This document shows, in pieces, positions 55,268 through 64,000 of a DNA stretch of 64,000 nt. The notes beneath the pieces are model-generated. The model saw only the letters and a list, made by a program, of their open reading frames with translations. It was not told the origin of the DNA and ran no database searches. A program made the translations under genes and the position numbers. Positions within the stretch are counted from its first letter, which is position 1, and each line of letters opens with the position of its first letter. The stretch spans positions 4,948,783 to 5,012,782 of the forward strand of contig NZ_CP144164.1 of NCBI RefSeq assembly GCF_037478005.1, in the 5' to 3' direction. The stretch is from Alteromonas sp. M12 (GTDB lineage Bacteria > Pseudomonadota > Gammaproteobacteria > Enterobacterales > Alteromonadaceae).

Positions 55268-55981
55268 ATGACGCAAACCCAAACTTCGCTTTCACCCTGT
55301 TCAATTGATTTGGTTATTTTCGATTGTGATGGGGTATTAATCGATAGTGAAATTCTGAGTAAGCGGGTGTTGCTTTCAATGCTTGAAGATCTGGGTGTCA
55401 GTATCTCTGATAGTTACTTCGACACTTATTTTCTCGGACAAAGCTTTAAATCTGTTACTGCTAGGGTGTTAACAGACTACTCTGTGACGTTAACTGAGCA
55501 GTTTCGAGAAAATTATTTAGCTGCATTGTTGCAGGTGTTTGCACAAGAATTGGTTTCTACCGATGGTTTAAAGGATATGCTTGCAGCATTACAAACAAAC
55601 AGTTGTGTTGCTACTAGTAGCAGCCCGCAAAGAGTGAAATTTGCTCTGCAAACTATCGGTTTAAGCGATTTTTTTAGCGATAGGGTTTTTACCTCCTCAG
55701 AGGTGAAAAATGGCAAACCTGCCCCTGATATATTTCTGCACGCAGCCTCTAGAGTCGGTGTAGAGCCAGAAAATTGTTTAGTGATTGAAGATTCACAAGC
55801 TGGTATTCAAGGGGCCCTAGCAGCCAATATGCAAGTCATTAAGTACGCTGGCGCAAGTCATCTGAAGCATAAAGGCATATTAGAAACGGATATAGCAAAC
55901 AATGTGGCAACAATATTTGATTGGCAGCAGTTATTTGAACTGGTTCCTTCTCTCAATTCAAGCAAGCCAATAGCGAGGTAA
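55268..55981 (+). CDS. HAD-family hydrolase (beta-phosphoglucomutase-like)
   Basis: 237 residues. Motif I VIFDCDGVLIDSE (nucleophile Asp), the subtype cap, motif II ATSSSPQRVKF, motif III KPAPDIFLHAA and motif IV VIEDSQAGIQGALAAN. It probably dephosphorylates a small sugar phosphate. It lies 26 bases after the dehydrogenase, so a role in polyol metabolism is inferred. No kinase (MtlY/MtlZ) was found in the operon. Confidence 0.9.
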   Translation: MTQTQTSLSPCSIDLVIFDCDGVLIDSEILSKRVLLSMLEDLGVSISDSYFDTYFLGQSFKSVTARVLTDYSVTLTEQFRENYLAALLQVFAQELVSTDGLKDMLAALQTNSCVATSSSPQRVKFALQTIGLSDFFSDRVFTSSEVKNGKPAPDIFLHAASRVGVEPENCLVIEDSQAGIQGALAANMQVIKYAGASHLKHKGILETDIANNVATIFDWQQLFELVPSLNSSKPIAR

Positions 55982-55983
55982 AA

Positions 55984-56937
55984 GTGGTTAAGTTAACGAA
56001 TGCCGAAATGCGTAAGCTAGATGAAGCAGCTAGAGCTGGTTGGTTGTATTATGTGGCCGGTAAAACCCAAGACGAAATTGCTAAAAAACTCAATGTATCC
56101 CGTCAATCAGCTCAACGTATGGTTGCTTTGTCGGTCAGTAAGGGCTTAATCAAGGTTAGGTTAGATCATCCCATTGCTAAGTGCATGGACTTGAGCGTTA
56201 AACTCAAAGATCGCTTTGGTTTAACCACCTGTGAAGTGGTGCCTAGCGATGATTCTGAATCAACTTTGGGACTCGCTCAAGCTGGTGCAGATGAAATTGA
56301 AAAGCACCTTAAATCGGCTGAACCCAAAGTGCTTGCCATGGGGACAGGTCGGGTTTTACGCGATTGTGTTGATGAGCTTTCCTCATTGGACTGTGAGCAA
56401 CACAAAATAGTCGCTTTGTTGGGGAACATGACATTAGATGGTTCCGCATCTCCTTACGATGTAGTAGTGCGTATGGCAGAACATATTAAAGCCAAGCATT
56501 ACCCAATGCCTTTACCTGTATTACCTCGCAGCAAAGAAGAAAAAGAACAATTGCATTCGCAATATAATATTGCCAGTAATTTAGCGTTAGCCGCTAATGC
56601 GGATGTTACCTTCGTAGGAATTGGAAATCTTGGTTTGCATTCCCCGTTGATGTTAGATGGATTTATTACTAAAGAAGAGCTGAAAGATTTGCAAAAAAAC
56701 GGTGCAGTTGGAGAGATCATTAGTTGGGTCTTTGACCGTAATGGCAAACTATTAGACTGTGCTGTAAATGATCGTGTTGCCAGTACGCCTTTGGCTGTAA
56801 GTTCTGATAAACCTGTGATTGGTATAGCGGCAGGTCAAGAAAAGGTAGATGCTATTTTGGGCGCGCTTAGGTCTAAGATGATAAACGGATTGATCACCAA
56901 CGAGTACACCGCTGAAAAAGTGCTGAGCCTCGACTAA
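55984..56937 (+). CDS. SorC/DeoR-type sugar-binding transcriptional regulator
   Basis: 317 residues from GTG 55984 (2 bases after the HAD stop). N-terminal HTH (KTQDEIAKKLNVSRQSAQRM), then a sugar-phosphate-binding domain with LAMGTGRVLRDCVDEL, DVTFVGIGNLGLHSPL and KPVIGIAAGQEKVDAILGAL, the SorC C-terminal signature. It likely represses the operon until a phosphorylated polyol or ketose is present. The palindrome at 47906-47928 is a candidate site. Confidence 0.92.
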   Translation: MVKLTNAEMRKLDEAARAGWLYYVAGKTQDEIAKKLNVSRQSAQRMVALSVSKGLIKVRLDHPIAKCMDLSVKLKDRFGLTTCEVVPSDDSESTLGLAQAGADEIEKHLKSAEPKVLAMGTGRVLRDCVDELSSLDCEQHKIVALLGNMTLDGSASPYDVVVRMAEHIKAKHYPMPLPVLPRSKEEKEQLHSQYNIASNLALAANADVTFVGIGNLGLHSPLMLDGFITKEELKDLQKNGAVGEIISWVFDRNGKLLDCAVNDRVASTPLAVSSDKPVIGIAAGQEKVDAILGALRSKMINGLITNEYTAEKVLSLD

Positions 56938-57000
56938 ATTTGAACCTCAGCGCAGTATTGGTAAAGGGGAGGTTGATGACCGAGCCTATGCTACAGCGGT

Positions 57001-57819
57001 TTATTTTACCTGATTAGGCTGATAACCGCTGCTAACGTTCATCGCTTCTGGGGCTTGAGGAATAATTTCTTTGCGGCGGCTAGGACCGGAAAATTTTACT
57101 TTGTAAGTATCGTATTCCTTAATTGACTCAAAGCAGTATTTACCCAACGCATTTTCTAATTCAGCTAAATTGTGATTGGTAATCAATATACAATTTTTGT
57201 TATTCACCAATCGTTGTCGCAGCAAGTTACCTAGCCAGCTTTGAGTATTCTTTTTAAGCATGGTTTCGTTAACGCATACTTCATCCAGGATTAATAAATC
57301 CACATCCAACAATTCTTTTTGTATTTCTCTAAATTGTTCGGCAACGTTATCTGTAGCATTGTAATCATATGAAAAGAAGCGCATCTCAAGCAGACTTGAA
57401 AGTTGTCTATACAATACTGATATTTCATATTGGTCGATTAGCTGGTGGGCAATCGCACCGGCAATATGCGATTTTCCGCGGCCATAATCACCATAAAATA
57501 TCATCATATGTGAGCCGCTTGAACGCCATATTGGATCATCGTGGGCAGCAATAAATGACTGAGCAATACTCACCGCTTCAATTACGTCATCGCTATCTTC
57601 TATCAGTGTTTGGAAGTTCCATTTTGGATTGAGATCTGAGCGCCCGTGGATTTCTTGAATACGTCTTAGTTTTGCTTCTTGCTGCATTTTCTTGACGTCT
57701 TCGTTGGCTAAACGCTCGTATTGCGCTCGCACCTCTTTGTAGTCAGTATAGGTATCAGGAACATTGGTTTTACCCAAAGCTTTAGCTAATTGATCTAATT
57801 TTTGTTTGATACTGTCCAC
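57001..57819 (-). CDS. dnaC: DNA replication protein DnaC-like helicase loader
   Basis: 272 residues. AAA+ core with Walker A YGDYGRGKSHIAGA, Walker B LLILDEVCVNE and sensor CILITNHNLAEL; the N-terminal helix binds DnaB in known DnaC. About 30 residues longer than E. coli DnaC. The partner dnaT is 36 bases upstream in the same orientation. It would load DnaB at restart or at the nearby origin. Confidence 0.88.
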   Translation of the reverse strand: MDSIKQKLDQLAKALGKTNVPDTYTDYKEVRAQYERLANEDVKKMQQEAKLRRIQEIHGRSDLNPKWNFQTLIEDSDDVIEAVSIAQSFIAAHDDPIWRSSGSHMMIFYGDYGRGKSHIAGAIAHQLIDQYEISVLYRQLSSLLEMRFFSYDYNATDNVAEQFREIQKELLDVDLLILDEVCVNETMLKKNTQSWLGNLLRQRLVNNKNCILITNHNLAELENALGKYCFESIKEYDTYKVKFSGPSRRKEIIPQAPEAMNVSSGYQPNQVK

Positions 57820-57855
57820 GTATTTTTGCTCTTTTATGGTTGTTTTTTTACTGTG

Positions 57856-58497
57856 CTATTTCTTACTATACTTAGCGACAAGTTGTTTAGCGTTATCATC
57901 AGCTTCAACACCTGCTTTAGGAGTAACCCACTGATTTCCCACCTTCTGAACATTTTTAACGCCACTTGCTAAGCGTCTTTGCTTAATTTGAAAGACAAAT
58001 TTCTGGGTCCATTGGTATTGACTAAATTGTAGTTCAGGTCGACCCATCCAATAGGCAATAAATTCACCCAGTTCATGTTGGCTGTAGTCTTTGTCAATAA
58101 TCCCTACCAAAGAAGCTAAATCTTCAAAGGCAGTTTGATGTGGTTTCCATGTTGCCGTCATCCCACTCCATTGTAAATGAAGGCTAGGGTAGTCGTCTTG
58201 TTTAATATTCAGTAGTGGTAAACGGACCCGTTGTTGGTTGAAGCTTTTGTCTAAAGAGGCGTCAGGTTCTATTTCTACCAGTTGTTGTTTAACGAGCTCT
58301 TTAATCAGCCCATTGATTTGTCTTCCCAAGGTAAATTCTTTGGTTTTACTATTTAACAGTGCAATTAACTGCTTGTAATTTAACGGTGCGGTTAGTCCTG
58401 TTTGTTCATCAGCAATAGGTCGCAGGCCAAGCAAATACAGCACTCTAGCATCATTGCTAAGTTCTTGTGTGAGAGCGGCTTGTTCCGATGAATTCAT
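57856..58497 (-). CDS. dnaT: Primosomal protein DnaT-like
   Basis: 213 residues. The C-terminal FIAYWMGRPELQFSQYQWTQ with KFVFQIKQRRLAS is the DnaT DNA-binding domain. The N-terminal half (ARVLYLLGLRPIADEQTGLT with LNYKQLIALL) is a winged-helix-like region found in Alteromonadales relatives. It pairs with dnaC for primosome assembly. Confidence 0.8.
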   Translation of the reverse strand: MNSSEQAALTQELSNDARVLYLLGLRPIADEQTGLTAPLNYKQLIALLNSKTKEFTLGRQINGLIKELVKQQLVEIEPDASLDKSFNQQRVRLPLLNIKQDDYPSLHLQWSGMTATWKPHQTAFEDLASLVGIIDKDYSQHELGEFIAYWMGRPELQFSQYQWTQKFVFQIKQRRLASGVKNVQKVGNQWVTPKAGVEADDNAKQLVAKYSKK

Positions 58498-58507
58498 AAT
58501 CAGTAAG

Positions 58508-58942
58508 TTAGTTTTGTTGTAAGTAAGACGTTAGCCATTCAACGGCGGCTTCTTCAGGAATTGGGTGGTTTAGTACATCAATATGAAAAGCGGGGGATAG
58601 TAGTGTCGCCCCCGAATTGTGTAATAACTCCTGCATTGTTTTTGCACCATAACAATAGGTGTCGTAACTGCTATCACCTAAACCAACGACTAAAAACTGT
58701 ACATTATCTAATGAGTGATTTTTAATTTGCTTGGCGAATGCTTGGATATTATCGGGTAATTCACCAGCCCCATGGGTACTGGTACAAATCAACCATTTTC
58801 CTTCGTTGGGTATCTCTTCAATATTAGGTTCTAAGTGAATGTTTGCACTGTGTCCATTGGCTTCCAATGTTTCTTGCAAGGCATCGGCTACATATTCGCT
58901 TGCCCCTAACATAGTGCCTACAATGATTTCATAATTTGCCAT
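58508..58942 (-). CDS. mioC: MioC flavodoxin
   Basis: 144 residues: FMN-binding loop EIIVGTMLGASEYVADALQE, CTSTHGAGELPDNIQAFAKQ and VVGLGDSSYDTYCYGAKTM. It carries FMN and serves as electron donor in biotin synthase type systems in E. coli. In E. coli it sits beside oriC; here about 14 kb of accessory genes lie between. Confidence 0.93.
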   Translation of the reverse strand: MANYEIIVGTMLGASEYVADALQETLEANGHSANIHLEPNIEEIPNEGKWLICTSTHGAGELPDNIQAFAKQIKNHSLDNVQFLVVGLGDSSYDTYCYGAKTMQELLHNSGATLLSPAFHIDVLNHPIPEEAAVEWLTSYLQQN

Positions 58943-58953
58943 GTTGTTGACCT

Positions 58954-60321
58954 TTATTTACCGATACAAAATGAAGAAAATATGCGTCCGAGTAAATCGT
59001 CTGAACTGAATTCACCGGTGATCTCATTTAATGCTTGCTGGGTTAAACGCAATTCTTCTGCCAAAATCTCTCCGGCAATATGTTCATGCAGTTGTTGTTG
59101 TCCAATATCTAAGTGTTCTGCTGCTCGATCTATGGCATCTAAGTGTCTTCGTCTGGCAATGAATTGGCCCTCAGAACTTTGGTCAAAACCCATACATTCT
59201 TTAAGGTGTTCAGCTAAGGCTTCAACACCTTGATTTAGACTTGCTGATAGACGGTAGACTGGTGTGTCACCGTGTTGTTCAAATCCCACTGACTCACCGG
59301 ATAAATCGACCTTATTTCGAACCAAGGTCAGGCCAATATTAGCGGGCAATTTTTGCATAAATTCAGGCCAGATTTTATGCGGATCATTTTCCGCACTTTC
59401 ACAGCTATCTAGCATGAATAAAACTCTGTCTGCTTTTTGTATTTCTTGCCAAGCTCGTTGGATGCCGATTTGCTCTACTTTGTCTGAGCTCTCTCTAAGC
59501 CCCGCAGTATCAATGATATGCAGTGGCATGCCATCTAAATGGATATGTTCTTTGAGAACATCTCGAGTGGTGCCTGCGATATCGGTTACAATGGCGGCAT
59601 CGCGTCCAGCTAGAGCATTGAGTAGACTTGATTTCCCTGCATTAGGTTTACCGGCAATAACCACCTGCATACCTTCACGTAACAAGCTACCTTGCTTGGC
59701 TTGTTGTTTGACGTTTTGCATTTGGGTAATGATGTCGTTCAGATCTTTAGCTACTTTTCCGTCACTTAAAAAATCGATTTCTTCTTCTGGAAAATCGATG
59801 GCTGCTTCTACGTACATTCTTAGATGTATCACTTTTTCCACCAGCTGGTGGATATGTGCTGAAAATTCGCCTTGTAACGAACGCATAGCGCTTTTAGCCG
59901 CTTGGACTGAACTAGCATCAATTAGATCGGCTATGGCCTCAGCTTGGGCTAGGTCGAGCTTATCATTCAAAAATGCGCGTTCGCTAAACTCGCCAGGTCG
60001 AGCCATACGTATTTTGGGTATTTTGAGTATTCGCTTAATCAGCAAATCCAAAATGATTTGACCACCATGACCTTGCAGCTCTAGTACGTCTTCACCAGTA
60101 AACGAATGTGGGTTTTCGAAGAACAACGCAATACCTTGGTCCAAAGTCTGGTTGTCTTCGTCTAAGAACGCCAAGTATTCTGCTTTCCTTGGCGTTAACG
60201 TTTTACCTAGTAATGCTAAGGCAACAGTTTTCGCTAGTGGTCCAGAAACTCTAACTATGCCTACGCCGCCACGACCTGGGGCTGTGGCTTGAGCAACAAT
60301 AGTGTCAGTTGGTAATTCCAA
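58954..60321 (-). CDS. mnmE: tRNA modification GTPase MnmE (TrmE)
   Basis: 455 residues: N-terminal tetrahydrofolate-binding domain ([20 protein letters not shown]), G1 [12 protein letters not shown]3 DTAGLRES, G4 NKVD, and the C-terminal CIGK with the catalytic Cys. It works with MnmG on tRNA U34. Normal length. Confidence 0.98.
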   Translation of the reverse strand: MELPTDTIVAQATAPGRGGVGIVRVSGPLAKTVALALLGKTLTPRKAEYLAFLDEDNQTLDQGIALFFENPHSFTGEDVLELQGHGGQIILDLLIKRILKIPKIRMARPGEFSERAFLNDKLDLAQAEAIADLIDASSVQAAKSAMRSLQGEFSAHIHQLVEKVIHLRMYVEAAIDFPEEEIDFLSDGKVAKDLNDIITQMQNVKQQAKQGSLLREGMQVVIAGKPNAGKSSLLNALAGRDAAIVTDIAGTTRDVLKEHIHLDGMPLHIIDTAGLRESSDKVEQIGIQRAWQEIQKADRVLFMLDSCESAENDPHKIWPEFMQKLPANIGLTLVRNKVDLSGESVGFEQHGDTPVYRLSASLNQGVEALAEHLKECMGFDQSSEGQFIARRRHLDAIDRAAEHLDIGQQQLHEHIAGEILAEELRLTQQALNEITGEFSSDDLLGRIFSSFCIGK

Positions 60322-60336
60322 AATAGTATTGCCTGA

Positions 60337-60819
60337 TTAATCGCGAAAGTTGTTAAATTGCAACGGTTGACCCATATCTTCGCCCCTAAGTAACGCCATC
60401 ACCGCTTGCAAGTCATCACGTTTTTTGCCGGTTACACGAAGTTGATCGCCTTGAATGCTGGCTTGTACTTTCATTTTTTTATCTTTAATTAACTTCACGA
60501 TTTTTTTAGCAATGGGTTGCTCAATGCCTTGTTTGAATTTGATGGTGCTACGGTGGGTTTTACCACTTCTTACCGTATCTTGAGGATCCATGGCATTAGT
60601 GTCTAAGTTACGCTTAGAACACGCATTACGCAGCATATCTGTGAGTTGTTGAATTTGAAAGTCGCCTTCAGCAGTCAGCACGACTGATTCATCTTTGAAT
60701 TCAATGGAGGCTTCAACACCTCGAAAATCAAAGCGTGTACTGAGTTCACGATTAGCGTTGTCAACTGCGTTACGAACTTCGTTCATTTCAATTTCTGAAA
60801 CAATGTCAAAAGAGGGCAT
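60337..60819 (-). CDS. yajQ: YajQ-family nucleotide-binding protein
   Basis: 160 residues starting [20 protein letters not shown], with [15 protein letters not shown] and the ending [18 protein letters not shown], the DUF520 family. Members bind nucleic acids or cyclic-di-GMP. A terminator of yidC lies just upstream. Confidence 0.95.
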   Translation of the reverse strand: MPSFDIVSEIEMNEVRNAVDNANRELSTRFDFRGVEASIEFKDESVVLTAEGDFQIQQLTDMLRNACSKRNLDTNAMDPQDTVRSGKTHRSTIKFKQGIEQPIAKKIVKLIKDKKMKVQASIQGDQLRVTGKKRDDLQAVMALLRGEDMGQPLQFNNFRD

Positions 60820-60873
60820 TTATTACTCCTGTTTTAATTTTGAGTATATTGTAAACCTGTAAACTTAGACAAA

Positions 60874-60895
60874 AAAGCCCGCAATGGCGGGCTTT
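60874..60895 (-). terminator. yidC terminator
   Basis: AAAGCCCGC / GCGGGCTTT stem with a 4-base loop, followed on the minus strand by T6. It lies about 27 bases after the yidC stop. Confidence 0.93.
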
Positions 60896-60921
60896 CACTT
60901 TTATTTGGTGCCAATCACTTT

Positions 60922-62583
60922 TTATTTAGCTTTTAATCCACGTTTTTCCATGGACGAGTAAATAATTTTAGCTTGAACCAAGGTAATAACGTTACTTATT
61001 AACCAATATAAAACTAGACCAGCTGGGAATATGAAGAAGAATAAACTCATAGCTACTGGCATCCATTGCATGATTTTCTGCTGCATTGGATCTTGAATCG
61101 TCATAGGTTGCAGTTTCTGCAATAAGTACATACTCAAGCCAGTTAATACTGGTAATACAAAATACGGGTCTTTGACTGATAAGTCAGTGATCCAAAATAT
61201 AAAATCAGCGTGTCTTAATTCAACACTCTCTAGTAGAACCCAATATAGTGCTAAGAATATAGGCATTTGCAGAAGAAGAGGGAAACAGCCACCCATGGGG
61301 TTCACTTTCTCTTTCTTATACATTTCCATCATGGCTTGAGACATTTTTTGTCTGTCATCACCAAAACGTTCTTTTAGTTGTGCCATCTTAGGCGCTAAGT
61401 TACGCATTTTGGCCATAGACTCATATTGTTTCTTAGTCAGGGGATACATAGCCCCTTTAACAATAATCGTAATGATGACAATGGCTAGTCCCCAGTTAAT
61501 CACAATACTTTGAATAAATTGCAGTAATGCAAACAAAGGCTGTGAAATCCACCAAAGCACACCGTAATCAACAGTAAGGTCTAAACCGCGCGCTATTTGG
61601 GCAAGTGAATCTTGGTCTTTAGGACCCATGTACAATGTACTTGTAATGGTGGTTGAATCACCTGGTGCAACATCTACAGGTGCGCCTTTAAAGCCAATTG
61701 CAGCATATCTAGACTGAACCACAGTACTGTACAACTGATTTGTGTCTTCTTGAGGTGGAACCCAAGCCGATACAAAGTAATGTTCTAGCATGCCAGCCCA
61801 ACCACCAACGGTTGTTTTGTTTAGTTTTTCATCTTCCATGTCATCAAAAGAGAATTTTGAATAACGGTCGTCTTGAGTAGAGAATGCACCACCACGGTAG
61901 GTCGGCATAAACATACTACTTTCTGTGCCCTCAATAGCCTGTTTTAATTGGCCGTATTGTTGGTACTGCTTAACTTGAGAACTTCCGTTTACAACTTCGT
62001 ATTCCACTTTTACATCGTGATGACCAGGGGTAAATATGAATCGTTTTGTAATTGCTACACCATCAGCAGAGGTCCACTTTAAAGGAACCACCAATTCTTT
62101 GTCTTGCATGACGAATTCTTGTTGGCTAACTACATAAGCGGGACGCCCTTTTTTGGTGTCAATCGCATCTCTGCCAACTAATCCGCTTTGTGCAATGTAT
62201 AAAGTGACTGCATCAGGGCGTAATAAGCTGTATGAGTCGTCAGATCCTTGAGTAACCGGAAACTTACGAAGATTAGCGGAAATCACATCGCCACCACGGG
62301 TATCTATCAATACATCTAATGTGTCAGATATAACATGAACAACAGAATTAGATTGTGTAACTACCGGATTTACATCTTCAACTATCGTTGATTCAGGGAC
62401 ATCACCGTTATTGTCTGAGATAGTAGAGGGCGGTAAATCAGAACTAGGTGTGGACAAAGGTGCTTGTTCAACTATTTGAGTAGGTTGAACGGGCTGAGGA
62501 CCATAGTCTTTTTGCCATTCTTGCCATAATAGAAAACTGACCAAAGCTAGGCCAATTATCAAAAAACTGCGTTGGGATTCCAT
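60922..62583 (-). CDS. yidC: Membrane protein insertase YidC
   Basis: 553 residues. N-terminal anchor (SFLIIGLALVSFLLWQEW), a large periplasmic domain (about 55-340), then five helices with the insertase core (GLAIVIITIIVKGAMYPLTKK, GGCFPLLLQMPIFLALYW). It inserts proteins with or without Sec. Normal length and position after rnpA/yidD. Confidence 0.98.
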   Translation of the reverse strand: MESQRSFLIIGLALVSFLLWQEWQKDYGPQPVQPTQIVEQAPLSTPSSDLPPSTISDNNGDVPESTIVEDVNPVVTQSNSVVHVISDTLDVLIDTRGGDVISANLRKFPVTQGSDDSYSLLRPDAVTLYIAQSGLVGRDAIDTKKGRPAYVVSQQEFVMQDKELVVPLKWTSADGVAITKRFIFTPGHHDVKVEYEVVNGSSQVKQYQQYGQLKQAIEGTESSMFMPTYRGGAFSTQDDRYSKFSFDDMEDEKLNKTTVGGWAGMLEHYFVSAWVPPQEDTNQLYSTVVQSRYAAIGFKGAPVDVAPGDSTTITSTLYMGPKDQDSLAQIARGLDLTVDYGVLWWISQPLFALLQFIQSIVINWGLAIVIITIIVKGAMYPLTKKQYESMAKMRNLAPKMAQLKERFGDDRQKMSQAMMEMYKKEKVNPMGGCFPLLLQMPIFLALYWVLLESVELRHADFIFWITDLSVKDPYFVLPVLTGLSMYLLQKLQPMTIQDPMQQKIMQWMPVAMSLFFFIFPAGLVLYWLISNVITLVQAKIIYSSMEKRGLKAK

Positions 62584-62733
62584 ATAATACTCTTTAACTA
62601 CGTGTTCAATTTTGCGATTTTTTAAGACCGCATTTAGCTTTTCACAAATAGAGTAGTCTATTTGTGAACGTATTTATTACTTCTAATTTTTCACAGGGCG
62701 AAATAGTATAGGCAAATGAGGCAAATGATAAGT

Positions 62734-62988
62734 TCATTCGTGTTTTTTCGCCTTATTTTCTGGTACATGGTCAATACCACCCTGATGTAAGGGGTGACAT
62801 TTACTAATTCTTCGAATCGTCAACCAACTTCCTACCCAAAACCCATGTTTGGAAATAGCTTCTATACCGTACTGAGAACAAGTCGGGTGAAAACGACAAT
62901 TTTGCCCTAGCATAGGAGAAATCCAAAGTTGATATTGTCGTATCAACCAGACTGGGATTGCGCGCAACGGTTTGAGAGCTTTTTCCAT
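62734..62988 (-). CDS. yidD: Membrane protein insertion efficiency factor YidD
   Basis: 84 residues with [19 protein letters not shown] and [14 protein letters not shown], the YidD Cys/His signature, and an amphipathic N-terminal helix. Its start lies inside the end of rnpA (46-base overlap), so translation is coupled. Confidence 0.96.
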   Translation of the reverse strand: MEKALKPLRAIPVWLIRQYQLWISPMLGQNCRFHPTCSQYGIEAISKHGFWVGSWLTIRRISKCHPLHQGGIDHVPENKAKKHE

Positions 62989-63311
62989 AATTTTCCTAAC
63001 AACAATGTTATTTGTTGATTCGTCATTGTGTCTAAGCCACTTTTTCCAACCACAACTATATCAGTGTTTGGAAGTTGGTGTTGATGCACGCGAAAACTTT
63101 CTCTGATAAGACGTTTAATGCGATTTCTATCGTGGGCTTTTTTGACGCGTTTTTTGGATATAGTAATACCCAGCCTAGGATGATCTAGCTGATTGAAACG
63201 GCCTAACACAGTGAGTTGAGGTGAAACTGAGGGGATAGCTTTTTGAAAGACTTTTTCAAAGTGAGTGGGAGTTAAAAGTCTTAGCTCCCGAGAAAACGAA
63301 TTTTCACTCAC
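62943..63311 (-). CDS. rnpA: Ribonuclease P protein component
   Basis: 122 residues. [20 protein letters not shown] and [28 protein letters not shown] (RNR motif) are diagnostic. It binds RNase P RNA for tRNA 5' processing. It lies between rpmH and yidD, the usual order. Confidence 0.97.
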   Translation of the reverse strand: MSENSFSRELRLLTPTHFEKVFQKAIPSVSPQLTVLGRFNQLDHPRLGITISKKRVKKAHDRNRIKRLIRESFRVHQHQLPNTDIVVVGKSGLDTMTNQQITLLLGKLWKKLSNRCAQSQSG

Positions 63312-63320
63312 TTTGAGAAA

Positions 63321-63455
63321 TTAGGCTGATAAACGAGCACGGCCTTTAGCACGACGATTAGCAAGGACTTTACGTCCATTCTTTGTCGCCATACGGGCAC
63401 GAAAACCGTGTGAACGCTTACGCTTTAAGTTACTTGGTTGAAATGTTCTTTTCAT
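63321..63455 (-). CDS. rpmH: 50S ribosomal protein L34
   Basis: 44 residues read on the minus strand from ATG 63455: [20 protein letters not shown] at the start, ending KGRARLSA with TAA at 63321-63323. The sequence is that of L34 in gammaproteobacteria. It is the first gene of rpmH-rnpA-yidD-yidC. Confidence 0.98.
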   Translation of the reverse strand: MKRTFQPSNLKRKRSHGFRARMATKNGRKVLANRRAKGRARLSA

Positions 63456-64000
63456 GACCTAGTCCCGATACATAAAGGTTAATACAAAATGAACTTCAAT
63501 AGACGTTTAACCATTGCGCTCAAAAAGGATGCGGAATACTAGAGATATTTGTACCTGTTGTCAATCATTGATCGCAGAGATCGTTAAATTATTTGCTTTT
63601 ATTTTTATAATAAATTAATTAACTGTTGATAACTGTATAAAATTAAATGAGGTTATCCACAAAAAGCTAGTTGATTTTTTCTAAATGGTGATTTTTATAG
63701 ATTATTTTTATCCACCACGAATTCAAAATAATACAAGGTTATAGCTTTTTAATTTTTCATAATATAATAAAATAATTAACTAAAACAACTAGATAGGTGG
63801 TATTAGACTAAGGTTTAGTAAATTATATCTAAATCAGTATTGCACTTAGTAGTGGGAATGCGAGATAATTCACAACCCCCTACGCTAAAGGGGATGAACA
63901 AGAACAATAATTGGACAATTTTCACTTCAGCGAGTGTTTTTAATTATCGAGTTATTTTAACTTTTAACGGGCTTAAACCGCCTCGTGACGGACTTTTTTA
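63456..64000. other. rpmH upstream region with DnaA boxes
   Basis: About 545 bases, very AT-rich, no gene. DnaA-box matches are TTATCCACA (63653-63661) and TTATCCACC (63708-63716). The stretch fits the rpmH/dnaA promoter region; dnaA itself is not in the window. A small inverted repeat CCCC...GGGG lies near 63880. Confidence 0.6.

Noticed and set aside
59264..60061. 265-codon ORF opposite mnmE
   Set aside because: It is the antisense shadow of the conserved mnmE coding sequence and has no family features.
63650..63720. Alternative oriC at the rpmH/dnaA end
   Set aside because: Two DnaA boxes occur, but GATC is not enriched as at 44030-44570. More likely the rpmH/dnaA promoter region, though not excluded.

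Overview
The window looks like the replication-origin region of a marine gammaproteobacterium of the Alteromonadales (Alteromonas/Glaciecola/Paraglaciecola type). The evidence is the order rpmH-rnpA-yidD-yidC-yajQ-mnmE-mioC-dnaT-dnaC, then mnmG-rsmG-parA-parB-atpIBEFHAGDC, together with a candidate oriC rich in GATC and DnaA boxes next to mnmG. Species assignment is inference. No rRNA, tRNA or CRISPR was recognised.

Layout. (1) 1-938: start of a Tat-exported class V aminotransferase cut by the window edge. (2) About 1,200-2,550: an HUH (Y1) transposase of the RAYT type with hairpin repeats, lying at the far end of the cassette array. (3) About 2,550-30,640: a sedentary chromosomal integron. 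Its integrase (30,865-31,833, plus strand) points away from a long run of small minus-strand cassettes separated by attC sites (plus-strand form TAACGC...GTTAG). Cassettes encode a DJ-1/PfpI protein, TlpA-like thioredoxin, VOC protein, superinfection-immunity-like protein, S9 peptidase (opposite strand), cupin, NIPSNAP, a YefM-YoeB-SUKH trio, a CPBP protease, zinc-ribbon proteins, a DUF2185 protein, a helix-hairpin-helix protein and many small membrane or lipoproteins of unknown role. The array has been modified by an IS110 element, an IS110 relic, an IS1182 element inside an attC, a GC-richer four-gene ABC-exporter module (4,308-7,717) and REP-like hairpins.

(4) 31,822-43,984: core genes on the minus strand (CBS protein, whole F1Fo ATP synthase operon, parB, parA, rsmG, mnmG). 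(5) 43,985-44,786: candidate oriC. (6) 44,787-56,937: plus-strand accessory block. It holds an HMG-CoA reductase, a DUF4097 protein embedded in an 86-bp REP/BIME array, and a porin plus mannitol/sorbitol ABC importer plus polyol dehydrogenase plus HAD phosphatase plus SorC-type regulator, which together form a polyol-uptake pathway suited to algal mannitol. This block lies between oriC and mioC, which are adjacent in E. coli. (7) 57,001-63,455: dnaC, dnaT, mioC, mnmE, yajQ, yidC, yidD, rnpA, rpmH. (8) 63,456-64,000: the rpmH upstream region with DnaA boxes.

The least explained features are a 245-bp ORF-less module present twice in the array, the three-gene toxin-antitoxin-SUKH cassette, a decayed antitoxin that keeps its promoter, the two families of REP-like hairpins, and an 81-codon unknown ORF translationally coupled to the ABC exporter. 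All similarity statements come from reading motifs by eye; no database search was run.
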